Positions 1 to 10,000 of a stretch of DNA of 64,000 nt are shown in pieces. Positions within the stretch are counted from its first letter, which is position 1; the number at the start of each line of letters is the position of its first letter. Location: positions 87,225 through 151,224 of the forward strand of contig CAJJAP010000010.1 of NCBI GenBank assembly GCA_905182185.1. The letters run 5' to 3'. The notes beneath the pieces were generated by a model. That model was not told the DNA's origin, did not search any database, and was given only the letters and a program-made list of their open reading frames with translations. The translations under genes and the position numbers were made by a program. The stretch is from an uncultured Candidatus Poseidoniales archaeon (GTDB taxonomy: Archaea; Thermoplasmatota; Poseidoniia; Poseidoniales; Poseidoniaceae).

Positions 1-591
1 CACCCAGTAGCAGTTTCAGGACATTTAGCGACCCTTGCTTTCCTAGGTGCCTTTGGAATAGTTGCAGGAGTACATCACATGATGGTTACTCGCAGAGAAG
101 TTCTCATCGCGCCAATGGCCGGTTTCATGTTCTGCGTAGGCATGACCGGATTGATTATTCAGACATGGCCAGATTTGTCCTTAAGCGAGCAATGGGCCGG
201 ATTCTTTTCTCTTGTTGTTCTAACAGGAATCCAAACTTGGCTTGTTTTTAGAGGATTGTTGATCGGGCGCCTACCACTCGCATGGTCGCAAGCGGGCATG
301 GTCGCTTTACAGCGTGGCCAACTATCAGGGTCACATGGAGCTATATCTTGTTTCGAAAAGGGATGGGATGCAGATGAAGAGCATCTTAATCCGATGGCAT
401 ATTTGGCACTTCACAGAATCTATCTATTCATGCAAGATGTAGAAGAAGCAGATAAATGGCTAGACTCTCTTGTAGATGTTGGAGGCGAGAAAGCAGTAGC
501 AAAAGAATGGATAGAAGCAATCCATCAATACTTGAAATTAATTGATCCAATCGCTGCAAAAAACCTTCCAGCATTAATGGAAGAAGAATAA
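1..591 (+). CDS. Membrane protein, 5' end outside window
   Basis: The reading frame is open from base 1, with no stop before the first ATG at 79, so the gene very probably begins upstream and is truncated here. The visible 196 codons hold about three hydrophobic segments in the first half (one before the ATG, one around the GFMFCVGMTGLII stretch, one around SLVVLTGIQTWLVF). A soluble alpha-helical tail follows, with a TPR-like look (alternating Ala, Leu and Tyr, then EEADKWLDSL). No enzyme motif is visible. The tail probably lies in the cytoplasm, which is an inference. I do not recognise the family. Confidence 0.6.
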   Translation, partial: HPVAVSGHLATLAFLGAFGIVAGVHHMMVTRREVLIAPMAGFMFCVGMTGLIIQTWPDLSLSEQWAGFFSLVVLTGIQTWLVFRGLLIGRLPLAWSQAGMVALQRGQLSGSHGAISCFEKGWDADEEHLNPMAYLALHRIYLFMQDVEEADKWLDSLVDVGGEKAVAKEWIEAIHQYLKLIDPIAAKNLPALMEEE

Positions 592-719
592 TCGGTCCTC
601 TCCGAAAAAATACACTTTACGAAACTTTATTTCCGCTTTATGTATTAATTTGTCTATAAGGGGCATTATCATTGCACAATTAGGCGAAGGACTTAAGAGG
701 CTTAACGACTAATTCTATA

Positions 720-1010
720 TTGAGGATTGAGATGTTTAGGAATGCACAACAAAACCGTATGGGAGGAATGCTTTGGTATGCTGTATTGATTTGGTTTTCA
801 TCCAGCATACTTTCTCAAGCACTTTTCATTGGTTTCTATGGTGTTCCATACGATGCGATTGATTTGCTTGGAGGAATCGGTCCGGCGTATATTGGGCTGA
901 TTTTAATCGAAGTGGCCATGTGGATCATACTTGCAGGATTATCAGTTGTCAAAATGGCCCGTAAACTAAAATTAAGACCAGTTAACATTGTTCCCAGTCT
1001 CGGGGAATGA
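720..1010 (+). CDS. Small two-helix membrane protein
   Basis: A 96-residue protein with two hydrophobic segments (about residues 15-40 and 53-78) and a short basic C-terminus. The start may be TTG at 720 or ATG at 732; both leave the membrane segments intact. No family is recognised. It stands alone between AT-rich gaps of about 130 and 160 bases. Those gaps hold TATA-like runs such as the one near 630-650, but nothing else I can name. Confidence 0.5.
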   Translation: MRIEMFRNAQQNRMGGMLWYAVLIWFSSSILSQALFIGFYGVPYDAIDLLGGIGPAYIGLILIEVAMWIILAGLSVVKMARKLKLRPVNIVPSLGE

Positions 1011-1173
1011 ACTTTTAGATATACGGCACGATTTGTAAAGTTTGAAATTAATGGTAACCGGATTAATGAATTTCCGATGTTTCTTTAGTGACTGAATTAA
1101 TCATCTCAAAAACCATCATTTGCCCATTGAGATTAGCCGATGACTTGAAGGAGCGTCATAACAAGGGACTACT

Positions 1174-1659
1174 GTGACTGAAATTATAGATGCTTCAAAG
1201 TTTTCAGGTCGTCCAATGGAGATTACCTCTCTGTCTGACACCGACCCTATGCTCGCACATCTTCCGAGTGATGCGATTATCCTCGCCATTGAAGGTGCTA
1301 GAGAATCTTTACCACTCGCATCAAAATTGTTAATTGATTTACAAGTAATGAATGATGAGGCTCACGATCTATGTGAAGAACTAGAAGTGTTGTTAGAAAC
1401 TCTAAATCCAAATCACGAACATGTCTCAGAGATTGCAGAATATTTGGCAAAACTTGTCTCTCAATGGCAGCAAACAGCGGATAACTTGGAATCTACAGGT
1501 ACAAGAGTAGCTTGTTTGGAACCAGGTCGTTTGGAATGGTATGGAGTGGTTGATGGGAACCTTTCGTTATTTTCTTGGACAATGGGTGAAGAAGATATTG
1601 AATGGTATCATGCTGTAGATGCAGGGTTCAACGCCCGAAAACCACTCATAGAGGCATGA
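1174..1659 (+). CDS. Hypothetical acidic soluble protein
   Basis: A 161-residue acidic protein with a GTG start, no signal peptide and no membrane segment. The middle (about residues 45-105) is helical and rich in Leu and Glu, suggesting a helical bundle or short coiled coil. The C-terminal third has several Trp residues (LEWYGVV, FSWTMG, IEWYHAV) and may be a small beta domain. It ends 24 bases before the adenosyltransferase gene and is probably co-transcribed with it. Its function is unknown. Confidence 0.6.
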   Translation: MTEIIDASKFSGRPMEITSLSDTDPMLAHLPSDAIILAIEGARESLPLASKLLIDLQVMNDEAHDLCEELEVLLETLNPNHEHVSEIAEYLAKLVSQWQQTADNLESTGTRVACLEPGRLEWYGVVDGNLSLFSWTMGEEDIEWYHAVDAGFNARKPLIEA

Positions 1660-1683
1660 CCTCGTCGGGCCTGAGGGCGAGAC

Positions 1684-2379
1684 ATGGTTCGTATCACAAG
1701 AGTCTATACCGGTGGAGGCGATGACGGTAGTTCGTCATTAGTTGATGGTTCACGTAGAAGTAAATCTGACCAGAGATTTGAGGTCGTAGGTTGCTGCGAT
1801 GAACTAAATGCGGTTCTCGGAATTGTAGCAATGGAGATTAATCGTATACCAGCGCATGAAGATGGCGGCGGTAGTAAAACAATCGAACGAGTTCAGTTAG
1901 TAATTTCTTCAGCACTGAAGCGGATTCAAAATGAATTGTTTGATCTCGGAGGAGAGTTGGCTTGTGACCCCAAAAAAATCCCACAATACATGGTCTTAAT
2001 CGGTCAACAACAATCTGATGTCTTGGTTGAAGAAATGGACGCTTGGCTATTAGATTTGGAGCCTTTATCTAGTTTTATTTTACCGACTGGAGAAGGCCCA
2101 GTTGCCGCTTTACATCTCGCTAGAACTGTGACAAGAAGATTGGAAAGAGAGATGGTTCGGCTGAATGATTCAGAGGGAGAAAACGCAGTTAGCAAAGTTT
2201 CACTCATCTACATCAATCGATTTTCCGATTGGCTATTTATTATGAGCCGTTGGATATCAAAAATGTTAGTCGATGAAGAAACATTATGGCAACCTTTGGG
2301 TAAGCGGGGAGCAGAATCTGGAGTTACGGACATGTTGCAAAAAATGAGACAAAACGATTCTCAATTAGATGACCTTTAA
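1684..2379 (+). CDS. ATP:cob(I)alamin adenosyltransferase, PduO type
   Basis: This enzyme transfers the adenosyl group of ATP to cob(I)alamin to form coenzyme B12, in the cytoplasm. The N-terminus carries the family's glycine-rich ATP-binding segment (VYTGGGDDGSSSLVDGSR, residues 7-24), followed by the DELNAVLG helix. The middle has the RTVTRRLERE helix and then YINRFSDWLF, both typical of the PduO/MMAB five-helix bundle. At 231 residues it is slightly longer than the usual 180-200, with extra residues around 57-75 and at the C-terminus. It implies that the cell uses adenosylcobalamin, for example for methylmalonyl-CoA mutase or ribonucleotide reductase; neither is in this window. Confidence 0.9.
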   Translation: MVRITRVYTGGGDDGSSSLVDGSRRSKSDQRFEVVGCCDELNAVLGIVAMEINRIPAHEDGGGSKTIERVQLVISSALKRIQNELFDLGGELACDPKKIPQYMVLIGQQQSDVLVEEMDAWLLDLEPLSSFILPTGEGPVAALHLARTVTRRLEREMVRLNDSEGENAVSKVSLIYINRFSDWLFIMSRWISKMLVDEETLWQPLGKRGAESGVTDMLQKMRQNDSQLDDL

Positions 2380-2382
2380 CAT

Positions 2383-2793
2383 TTATTCCTTGCCCAGTGA
2401 GCGCATATGAACACGTGCATTTTGCAAAATTTTCCTTGTTTCTGCATGAGTCAATTGGTCCTCGGCTTGGTCCCAATCGAGCCACATGTGCCCGCGATGC
2501 TCATGTGATAATGTAACGGTAATTCTTTCTGTTTCTGCTAGATACCAGTATACCTGTTTGGTATTCACTTTACCTCTGTGTCGATAGGTGTATTCGCTTC
2601 TTTCAACAAAATCCTCTACGAAATGGATCTCTTCAATACCAGTTTCTTCTAATAATTCTCTTCTGGTTGTTTCAAAATGGTCAGCATCAGAATCTTCAAC
2701 ATGCCCCTTTGGAAAATCCCAATGACCTTGCGGATATTGAAGTAGTAATACCGTTCCTAGGTTTACGAGTACAACTCCGCATGAGGTCTCCAT
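2383..2793 (-). CDS. Nudix hydrolase, diadenosine-tetraphosphatase-like
   Basis: A Nudix-fold pyrophosphohydrolase. The box runs from PKGHVED to RRELLEETGI with the REUxEExGU core intact, although the spacing from the first Gly is longer than the canonical box, as often seen in asymmetric Ap4A hydrolases. The N-terminus METSCGVVLV and the WDFPKGH segment also match that subgroup. I choose the ATG at 2793 because the METSCG start is typical and the 19 upstream codons would run into the divergent neighbour. It likely removes Ap4A-type alarmones or other nucleoside diphosphate derivatives. The exact substrate cannot be read from the sequence. Confidence 0.8.
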   Translation of the reverse strand: METSCGVVLVNLGTVLLLQYPQGHWDFPKGHVEDSDADHFETTRRELLEETGIEEIHFVEDFVERSEYTYRHRGKVNTKQVYWYLAETERITVTLSHEHRGHMWLDWDQAEDQLTHAETRKILQNARVHMRSLGKE

Positions 2794-2878
2794 GTGCAGT
2801 GGTAGGGAGGCTTTATTGAAGTCACTTTTGGCTTTAGACAAGGAAAACATATTGTTGACCTTTGCTTACGCATGGTTG

Positions 2879-3871
2879 ATGGAGGTTAGCGCTGGGGTGT
2901 TGGAGTTGGCAGGTTTGCCGAATTTCAAACGTATTGTTGCAGATTCAGATTTAGATGGGTTATGCGCAGCAGCAGTACTCAAGGCAGCCAACCCAAACGC
3001 GCAAGTTGTTTTTGCTCACGCAGCATTAATTCGCTCAGGGGCAATGGATTCGTACATAGATGAAAATACAGCGATCGTCGATTTACCTTTCCATGAAAAC
3101 TGTGGATGGTATCTAGACCACCACCAAACAAATCGACCTTCTCCAAAACAAGAGAGGGAATTCATTGCCAGAGGCGGAGTTTGCCATTGGGAGGCAACAC
3201 CAAGTGCAGCAAGATTGGCATATGATTTGCTTTCTCCGCTACTTGATTTGAATCATCTCAATGAAATAATGCCTATCGTGGATGCTTTAGATTCGGGCGG
3301 GATTTCAAAGGAGGATTTTTTGGCTGACGGTAAAGTACTGCAATTATCACGCTCGCTCTCTTTACAACACCCAGAGCACCTTCAAAATGTACTTAATTTA
3401 TTGTCAAGTGGATTATCACTGAAGGAGATATTACAAGATGAAAAAATCTCACAGCATGTTGACAGAGCCAAGTCTGACAGGGTTTTAGCGCAGAAGGTTG
3501 TCGAACAGAACACTACGATTGTAGATAGATTGGCTATTTGCCGTATGGATGAAAAAGGAGTCCGTTCTAATGGATATTTAGTGACGGCATGGGCAGGTGA
3601 TAATGCGGATGCTTGTTGCATAATTCACGGCTACTCAGACGGTGCAATAGAGACTGCAGATAGGCCAGCACTATCGGCCAGTTTCTATGCGAACTCCTTT
3701 CTTGAAAACGGGCAAGACCGATATGATTTGTCGCGTTTAGCAACGTCACTTGACCCAACTGGCGGTGGGCATGCAAATGCTTGCGGTTGCCGTGTTTCAG
3801 CAGCAGGAATAGAATCGGATTTACAACATTGGCTCGGTATCTGGGATAAGAGGGAATCTCTGTTAAGGTAA
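2879..3871 (+). CDS. DHH/DHHA1 family phosphoesterase
   Basis: A two-domain DHH phosphoesterase of about 330 residues. The metal-binding motifs are DSDLDG (about residue 22), a central Asp in AIVDLPF, the signature DHHQTN (about residue 80) and VDALDSGG. The C-terminal DHHA1 domain ends in GGGHANACGC (about residue 295). Archaeal relatives include RecJ/GAN-like nucleases and oligonucleotide or cyclic dinucleotide phosphodiesterases. This copy has no extra domain that would decide between them. The frame is open further upstream, but the ATG at 2879 leaves about 85 bases for a promoter region shared with the divergent Nudix gene. Confidence 0.85.
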   Translation: MEVSAGVLELAGLPNFKRIVADSDLDGLCAAAVLKAANPNAQVVFAHAALIRSGAMDSYIDENTAIVDLPFHENCGWYLDHHQTNRPSPKQEREFIARGGVCHWEATPSAARLAYDLLSPLLDLNHLNEIMPIVDALDSGGISKEDFLADGKVLQLSRSLSLQHPEHLQNVLNLLSSGLSLKEILQDEKISQHVDRAKSDRVLAQKVVEQNTTIVDRLAICRMDEKGVRSNGYLVTAWAGDNADACCIIHGYSDGAIETADRPALSASFYANSFLENGQDRYDLSRLATSLDPTGGGHANACGCRVSAAGIESDLQHWLGIWDKRESLLR

Positions 3872-4090
3872 TTCTTGAATTTAGAGAATCGCCCTAACTC
3901 TATGAGGTACTTCCAACCCAGTAGTAATTGAAGCAGTCTCAGCGAACAGTTTCCGTTGTTCTTTTCAGCATCCACGGGCAAGAATATTAATTGATTATTC
4001 ATTTTACCATCGATGTGATTTTTCTTATCTGTGGGTCAGAGCAAATACGAAAAAATCTTTGATCTAAAAATCATGGAAAGCGAATGAGAT
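3872..4090. other. Intergenic gap between convergent genes
   Basis: About 219 bases separate the DHH gene and the convergent transporter gene. The stretch is AT-rich. I see no RNA gene, no convincing ORF and no strong dyad, only T-rich stretches that could terminate archaeal transcription. Confidence 0.4.
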
Positions 4091-6413
4091 TCATTCAGAT
4101 TCAGTGACTTCTTTGTTGTTTTTTCTAGGCATCAGGAATGATGGTGTCCACCAATTCCATTTACCCATTAATCGCATAGTTGCTGGAACTACTAAGGCAC
4201 GTATCAATGTCGCATCGATTAGGATTGCCAATGCAAGTCCAAGACCAATTTGTTTGAGGATAATAACCGAGGATAGCCCGAACGAGCCAAAAACAACAAC
4301 CATGATCGCAGCAGCGCCAGTGATTAGTCCACCAGTCTTCTGAAGTCCATTGGCAACTGCAAGTGTATTGTCACCAGTTCTTTCCCATTCTTCATGGATT
4401 CTTGAAAGCATCAAGACTTCATAATCCATTGATAGTCCAAATACTATGCAGAACATTATTACTGGATTGCCAGCATCAATTGGTTGGGCAGTAAAATTCA
4501 GTAATACATCACCATAGCCCCACTGGAAAACCCATACAAGCATTCCAAAAGATGCAGAAACAGAAAGAATATTCATTATTATGGCTTTGATTGGTATGAT
4601 AACACTACGAACTTGGATGAATATCAATATAGAGGTGGCAATAAAAATGAACGCTAATGCAGTTGGCAGATTTTCGGCAATTGAGTTGAGGGTATCAGCA
4701 TTATACGCGGCAAACCCAGCAACAGCCAGATAGTCGTTTTGTCCTGATAACTGGTCGGTCAATATGTGCCTGTCATCTCGAATATCTTCTACAACATTTC
4801 TTGATGCAACACTGGTCTGTTCACCCGCTAAATTTAGTACAATATAGGTCACATCACCGTTTGTAAAACTATCTCTAATCATAGTTACGAAGGGCAATTT
4901 CAGTTTCGTTCAAATATTCATCTGGGGCCTGCCAGAAAGAGACTACTTGCGACTCATTCATGGAACCATCAGGAAGCCCAATACCGTTTGCAGTGAGGAC
5001 TCTATCATCACTTATCTGAGTTCTAATATACTGATATTGAGCTCGTAAATTATCTTCTTCGAAAACATCCGCCCCATCCAATTCAATTACCAAAAATATT
5101 TGATTTGATGATTGCTCTGGCCAGGTATCATCTATCATTTCTTTACCAAGGCGAGACTCATCATCGGGTGGTAATGCAGACCATGATGATAGAGAGAATT
5201 CAGCATATAGGAATGGAGCGCCTGCACCAACCAAAAGTATGAGGACGGGTATCAGTACTTTCCAAGGATGAGCCATCACCTTGTTTGCGATATTCGCCCA
5301 CAACCCATCTTCTCTTGCCTCTAAATTGAAAGCGAATGGAACCTTTCCTTTATCGACGCGCTTGCCAAGAATTGACATCACAGCAGGGAGGACAATGGTC
5401 GAATATACCATTGCAATAGAAACTGCAACAGTGCCACCAATCCCCAAACTCGGAAGACTTGTGTTCTTGAAGAATAACATTCCCATCAAACCAATTGCAA
5501 CTGTTATTCCCGAGAAAAATACCGCTTTACCAGCGGTTGCCGTACTCATCGCAACCGCAGTTCTAACATCTCTGCCAATGGCCAATTCTTCTCTAAAGCG
5601 ATTTACTAAAAATAGTGAATAATCGATTGAAACTCCAATTCCAATCAATGTAATGATATTGGTTGCGTATTGAGTTACATCTGTAACATTACTCAACCAA
5701 ATGGTCATACCCATTGCAGCAGCAACGGTCGCAATTCCGACTCCTATCGGCAAGAAGGCTGCAACAATTGAGCCGAATACTAAGGCGAGAATGATTAATG
5801 TTAGAGGTCCGGAAACGATCTCCGCTTTGATTAAATCTTCTGAGATTCTACTGTCAAAGGTCCATTCAATAGCAATGTCTCCAGTCTTCCAAGAAACAAA
5901 CTCGCCATCAAAGTTAACCGATTGCTGATTTTCATCAAAAACAGCTTTACCATGAGTCTTATCACCTTCGATGGTAATAATATTCATGGCGATAAAACCA
6001 TTTTCAGTATATGCAACATAATCTAAATGTTCTACTTCATCAACTTGCCACGAGTATAAAATACTGACATCGTCTCTTTTTGAAAAATCCTCTAATGCCA
6101 ACATAACTGATTGGCGCCATTCAGAATTATTATCCGTTAATGTTGGATGATAAACAAGTAGATTGAAACTATGCCCAGTACTCTTATTCTCTTGCTTGAA
6201 GGTGGTGGATAACAAATCCCCCGCTTTGAGTGATTCTACATCATCTTCTCCAAATGCTTCAGACCAATTAGCGCCCAAACCCATGAGACTAGTCATAAGT
6301 ATGCAAGAAATTATTCCCAAAACAACAACCATTTTATTATGGTCGTGGATAAATAATCCTAGTTTGAAAAAGACTCGATCTTCGAGCATACTTGGGTCAG
6401 TAGCACTTTCCAC
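4091..6413 (-). CDS. RND/MMPL-family transporter, one frameshift
   Basis: A membrane exporter of about 775 residues with the duplicated MMPL/SSD plan: an N-terminal helix, a large extracytoplasmic loop and five helices (VDYSLFLVNRFREE motif), then a second helix, loop and five-helix set (LSMDYEVLMLSRIHEEW motif). Both GxxxDY-type motifs that carry proton-relay residues are present. The reading frame breaks near 4880-4897: the first frame stops after ALRNYD, while the overlapping frame continues with MIRDSFTNGD. One extra base explains it, and the two halves are complementary parts of one protein. Family members export lipids, hopanoids or drugs; the substrate here is unknown. A second, more distant homologue lies at 48.4 kb. 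Confidence 0.8.
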
Positions 6414-6473
6414 ATTTGCCGTTCCGACTGATTATCTATATCAACGGACTGTGTCGCTGGTTAAACAAATTTA

Positions 6474-6942
6474 TCAAAGAACTGCAAAAATATAGAGGAA
6501 CCCAAGAAAAGCATGAATGAATACTAATGCAACAACCAAATCTGCCATCCTTCCGTGTTTCATTTTCAAATTCTGAAAAAGAATCACCCTGTTCACGGGC
6601 GATTTTTGCTTTTTTACCCATCCTAGAAAGTTGCCAAAGAATTACAATTCCAATGGGGCCGGTAATTCCATGGATACTAGTTGGCAAAATCTCTGCCATG
6701 AAATCGCCATGACTTCTCCAGCCAGCAACCGCTCTTCCAGCAACTGCTACCAATGCCACAATTATCGCCGCCCATAGCAGTTTTTGTCCTCTTTGCTCAT
6801 GCATTCTAAGGTGCTCGGCCCGTTCTTCACCCTTCATCTCATGAGACTTTCTTTTCCAAGAGTATTGCCACCAAATCCAAGCCACAAGACTAGATGCTAA
6901 AATGGGGTGCAGCAGCAATGCAATGACTCTAACAATATCCAA
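6474..6942 (-). CDS. Four-helix membrane protein, DUF4079-like, one frameshift
   Basis: A small integral membrane protein with about four hydrophobic segments. The first frame becomes implausible (Cys- and Ser-rich) after FENET. An alternative frame beginning at KMKHGRMADLVVALVF gives a clean final helix and ends at the stop at 6474. One extra A in the run at 6563-6566 would explain the break. A conserved His in HPILASSL, an Arg-His pair in the loop and the HGITGPIG segment recall DUF4079/cytochrome-b561-like proteins, but I cannot confirm the family. It is divergent from the PIN-domain gene across 119 bases. Confidence 0.55.
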
Positions 6943-7047
6943 AACACCACCCCGTCATGTCGTGCTGTGGCGAACCTCATAGTTTGATTTTGTCATAACC
7001 ATCTACCAATATCCGGCGGTGCATTGAAAGACAGGCGGCACCGCGAC

Positions 7048-7062
7048 CACCCCGTAGGGGTG
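7048..7062. repeat. 15-base dyad CACCCCGTAGGGGTG, copy 1
   Basis: A perfect inverted repeat (CACCCC, spacer GTA, GGGGTG) ending on the GTG start of the PIN-domain gene and 5 bases before its first ATG. The identical 15-mer recurs at 19002-19016, again just upstream of a start codon. It may be an operator or an RNA hairpin at the 5' end of the transcript. No function is established. Confidence 0.6.
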
Positions 7063-10000
7063 TGAGTATGCAGGAAAATCTCATGAACATTTGCCTCGAT
7101 AAAGCATTCCAAGCCAATGTGCCGAAAAACAAACGGCAGATTATAATTTCAAGGATTGCTGAATGGAAAATGCTCGATAAGCCATTCAGAACATTCGTCC
7201 ATCTAGCGATAGATGAAGTGGAAGCCCCCGCTGTAGATGAGGACGAAAACACCCCGTCTCGTAAGAAGTCTGTAGGACGCCGCCATCATCGCCGCGGAGG
7301 GCGTGGGACAGCATCATCAGATCCTTTGGATTGGATACCTTCTCCTCAAGAGGTGTTAATGCCAGATTCAGGAAGCGACCCATACCGTCTTGCAACTTTG
7401 ATGGTACATAAAATTCTCAAAAGTGACGACTGGGATGATGATTGGAATTCAACAGAAACATCTCTTCGCGATTCATGTTTAGCAGAAGGAGTACATCCAG
7501 CATGGGTCTCCATCGGCGAAAAAACTGGAGTTCTAGGAATCTTTGCTGGATTTCCAAAGGCTAAGGTAAAGAAGCAAGCCAGTGCCAAAATAGACACTTC
7601 ACTCGGAAGAATTGATGTTGAAAATAGCAAGCAGTTGGCAACAGTTTTGAGCACATTAACCAGTTCTTCAAACGATGCATCAATTCATGTTGCATACCAA
7701 AAGGTCGCTAGCCAGTTAAAAAATCAAAGAAACTTGAAGGTTGACCCTGAACTTTTGAATTTAACAGGACCTTCTTCGATAATCAGTGTCCTATTACATT
7801 TGGCAAGTCGTTCGGATGCGAGTGATTCATTGAAGGAATTGGCTAAGACAGATTCACAATTGGCAGCCGAATTATCAGATTATTCACAACTAAAGAATGG
7901 CGTGGTCACTGATTGGCAACAAAGCCGCAGTATTACTGGGGATGATTCATTATCCATGGCTCGGCGATTATTTGCTTGGCGCAACCCTCCTGTAGATGCA
8001 GGAGATTTATCAAGTGATGAATTGAATAAAGGCCTTGAAATCTTACTCCAAGGAGACTCAAAACAATCTCAAACCGAAAAGTTGCAATGGTGGAGATTAT
8101 CTGCATTACATAGAGAAGGAAAAGGCCAAGATGCAGTTGAGGTCTTAATTTCATTACAATTAGAATCTAGTGCAGACCTTACTACCCTACTGCCTCTAAT
8201 TGCAGATTTACCAGGAGATTCAGCGAGTGAATGGTTGAATCAACAGATACCTCACTTAGATGAAATGGCACTTGTGCAAATTTCCTCTTCTCAATCGATT
8301 GATATTAATTCTAGAAACTTGGCTGTGAAGAGATTACAGGATGCTGGTGGTGAAGCATGGGAACAAGTAATTGCTGTAGCAATTCCACTATTCACTCAAA
8401 CAATGGAATTGCGAAGATTGGCTAAAGTAATCACAAATAATGAGTTGTTGGCCATTGCTCATCCATATGAGACTCTTTTTGCTGCCCATATTCTTGCCGC
8501 AGGTAAAGAGAATGAACTGTGGGATAGCGTTAGAGAATCAAGGAAAATTGCATTGACTCATATCCATAATACCGATGCGCCAGATATATTTTCTAGCACA
8601 TCTGAAGCACTCTTGATGCTATTGGAAGGCTCCTCCATCGTCGATGAACGACTCACTTCACTATTGGACAAAGGTGGATTGAAAGCATTCGGTGAAATTC
8701 GCCAAGCCCTCAGAGATGGCGGCGATGGTATCGCCTCATCAAAAAGCCTCGATGATTTGAGTACCTGCGTGGAAGCAGCAGGTCTAAGTTCGATGGAACA
8801 AATCTTGTTCAATTCAGTAATTTCAACCTTGAGATTGAACCGCGTTGGTTTGATGTTACAAAATGGTGATCAAGATACCGAAGCCATAACTACTCTTGAT
8901 TCAATTCTAGCGGAAGATAATATCTCCACAGGTTTGATTCACACTGTGCGCCATCTTGTTTTGGAGCATGATATTGGATTGCCATCACTTGTAGCATGGT
9001 ACCAAATAAATAATCCATTATCTCCTTGGCACACTCTGACAAGGGCGGCAGTTTTAGCCTCTGAAGGAGATGAATTGAATTCTGCAAGAGATTATAGGAA
9101 GGCAGGAGATCATGAAGAGTTTGATTACGAACATTCTATCATGCTATATCGTAAGGCTTTGATTCACCTAGCATTCGCTTCACAATGGAAAGAAGCAATA
9201 GAACTCTTAGAGGCTCAACCGGCCCTAAAAACAGCATTGACACGCCGCTTCCAACTTTATCTGCAAGTATCCTTTACAGCTACTCACCAAAAAACCGATG
9301 AAGCAACAAAAATCCTCAAAGAATTTGTGCGAAGAACAAAAATGGTTAATGAGGAAAACGCCGAAGGTGAAATGGAATCACGTTCCCGCCAATACTTTGC
9401 AGATGACGAATTGGATTTGCTACGGTCATATCACCTTGAACATCCACGTCCTTTGCCGCGTGAACCATTCGCTGGAAGAGTTACAGCAGCATTTAATTCA
9501 CTGCAAAAGACTCGCCGTAGACAAAGAAACTCCCCTGATACCTTATTCATTCAACTGATGCAAGGTAATCCGACACCACAAGAGATCTACGCCTTGGCCA
9601 ATACCACTGCTGAAGAGAAAGCAATCGATGGATTAATGTTCTTAGAAAGAGCACAAACATCGGGTAAATTCACTCCTACTGAACTGGGTCTATTGGCTGA
9701 TACAGAACGTACCCTATTCACCCAACACAAGAACCAAATCACTTCTTCCAAGCGCCGATTTTTGCGACATTTAAAACTGACTCCATTAGTTATTGTTGAT
9801 ACAAATATCCTGATTGATTCATTGGTTCAAAGATTAGCCCTCCGTCTTGAATTGAGTGCTGATGCTAGCCTAGATATTACGGGAATAGGAAATTTCCATA
9901 ATGTTCTTCTAAATCGGGCTAAGGATGATAGAGTCAAATTGTGGTTACCTAAGATAGTTCAGTCCGAATTGAGATCTTTAGCTAAAGGAATTGATAGACT

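Noticed and set aside
4091..6413. Two separate overlapping transporter genes
   Set aside because: Each half lacks what the other has; together they make one normal MMPL protein with a one-base frame change.
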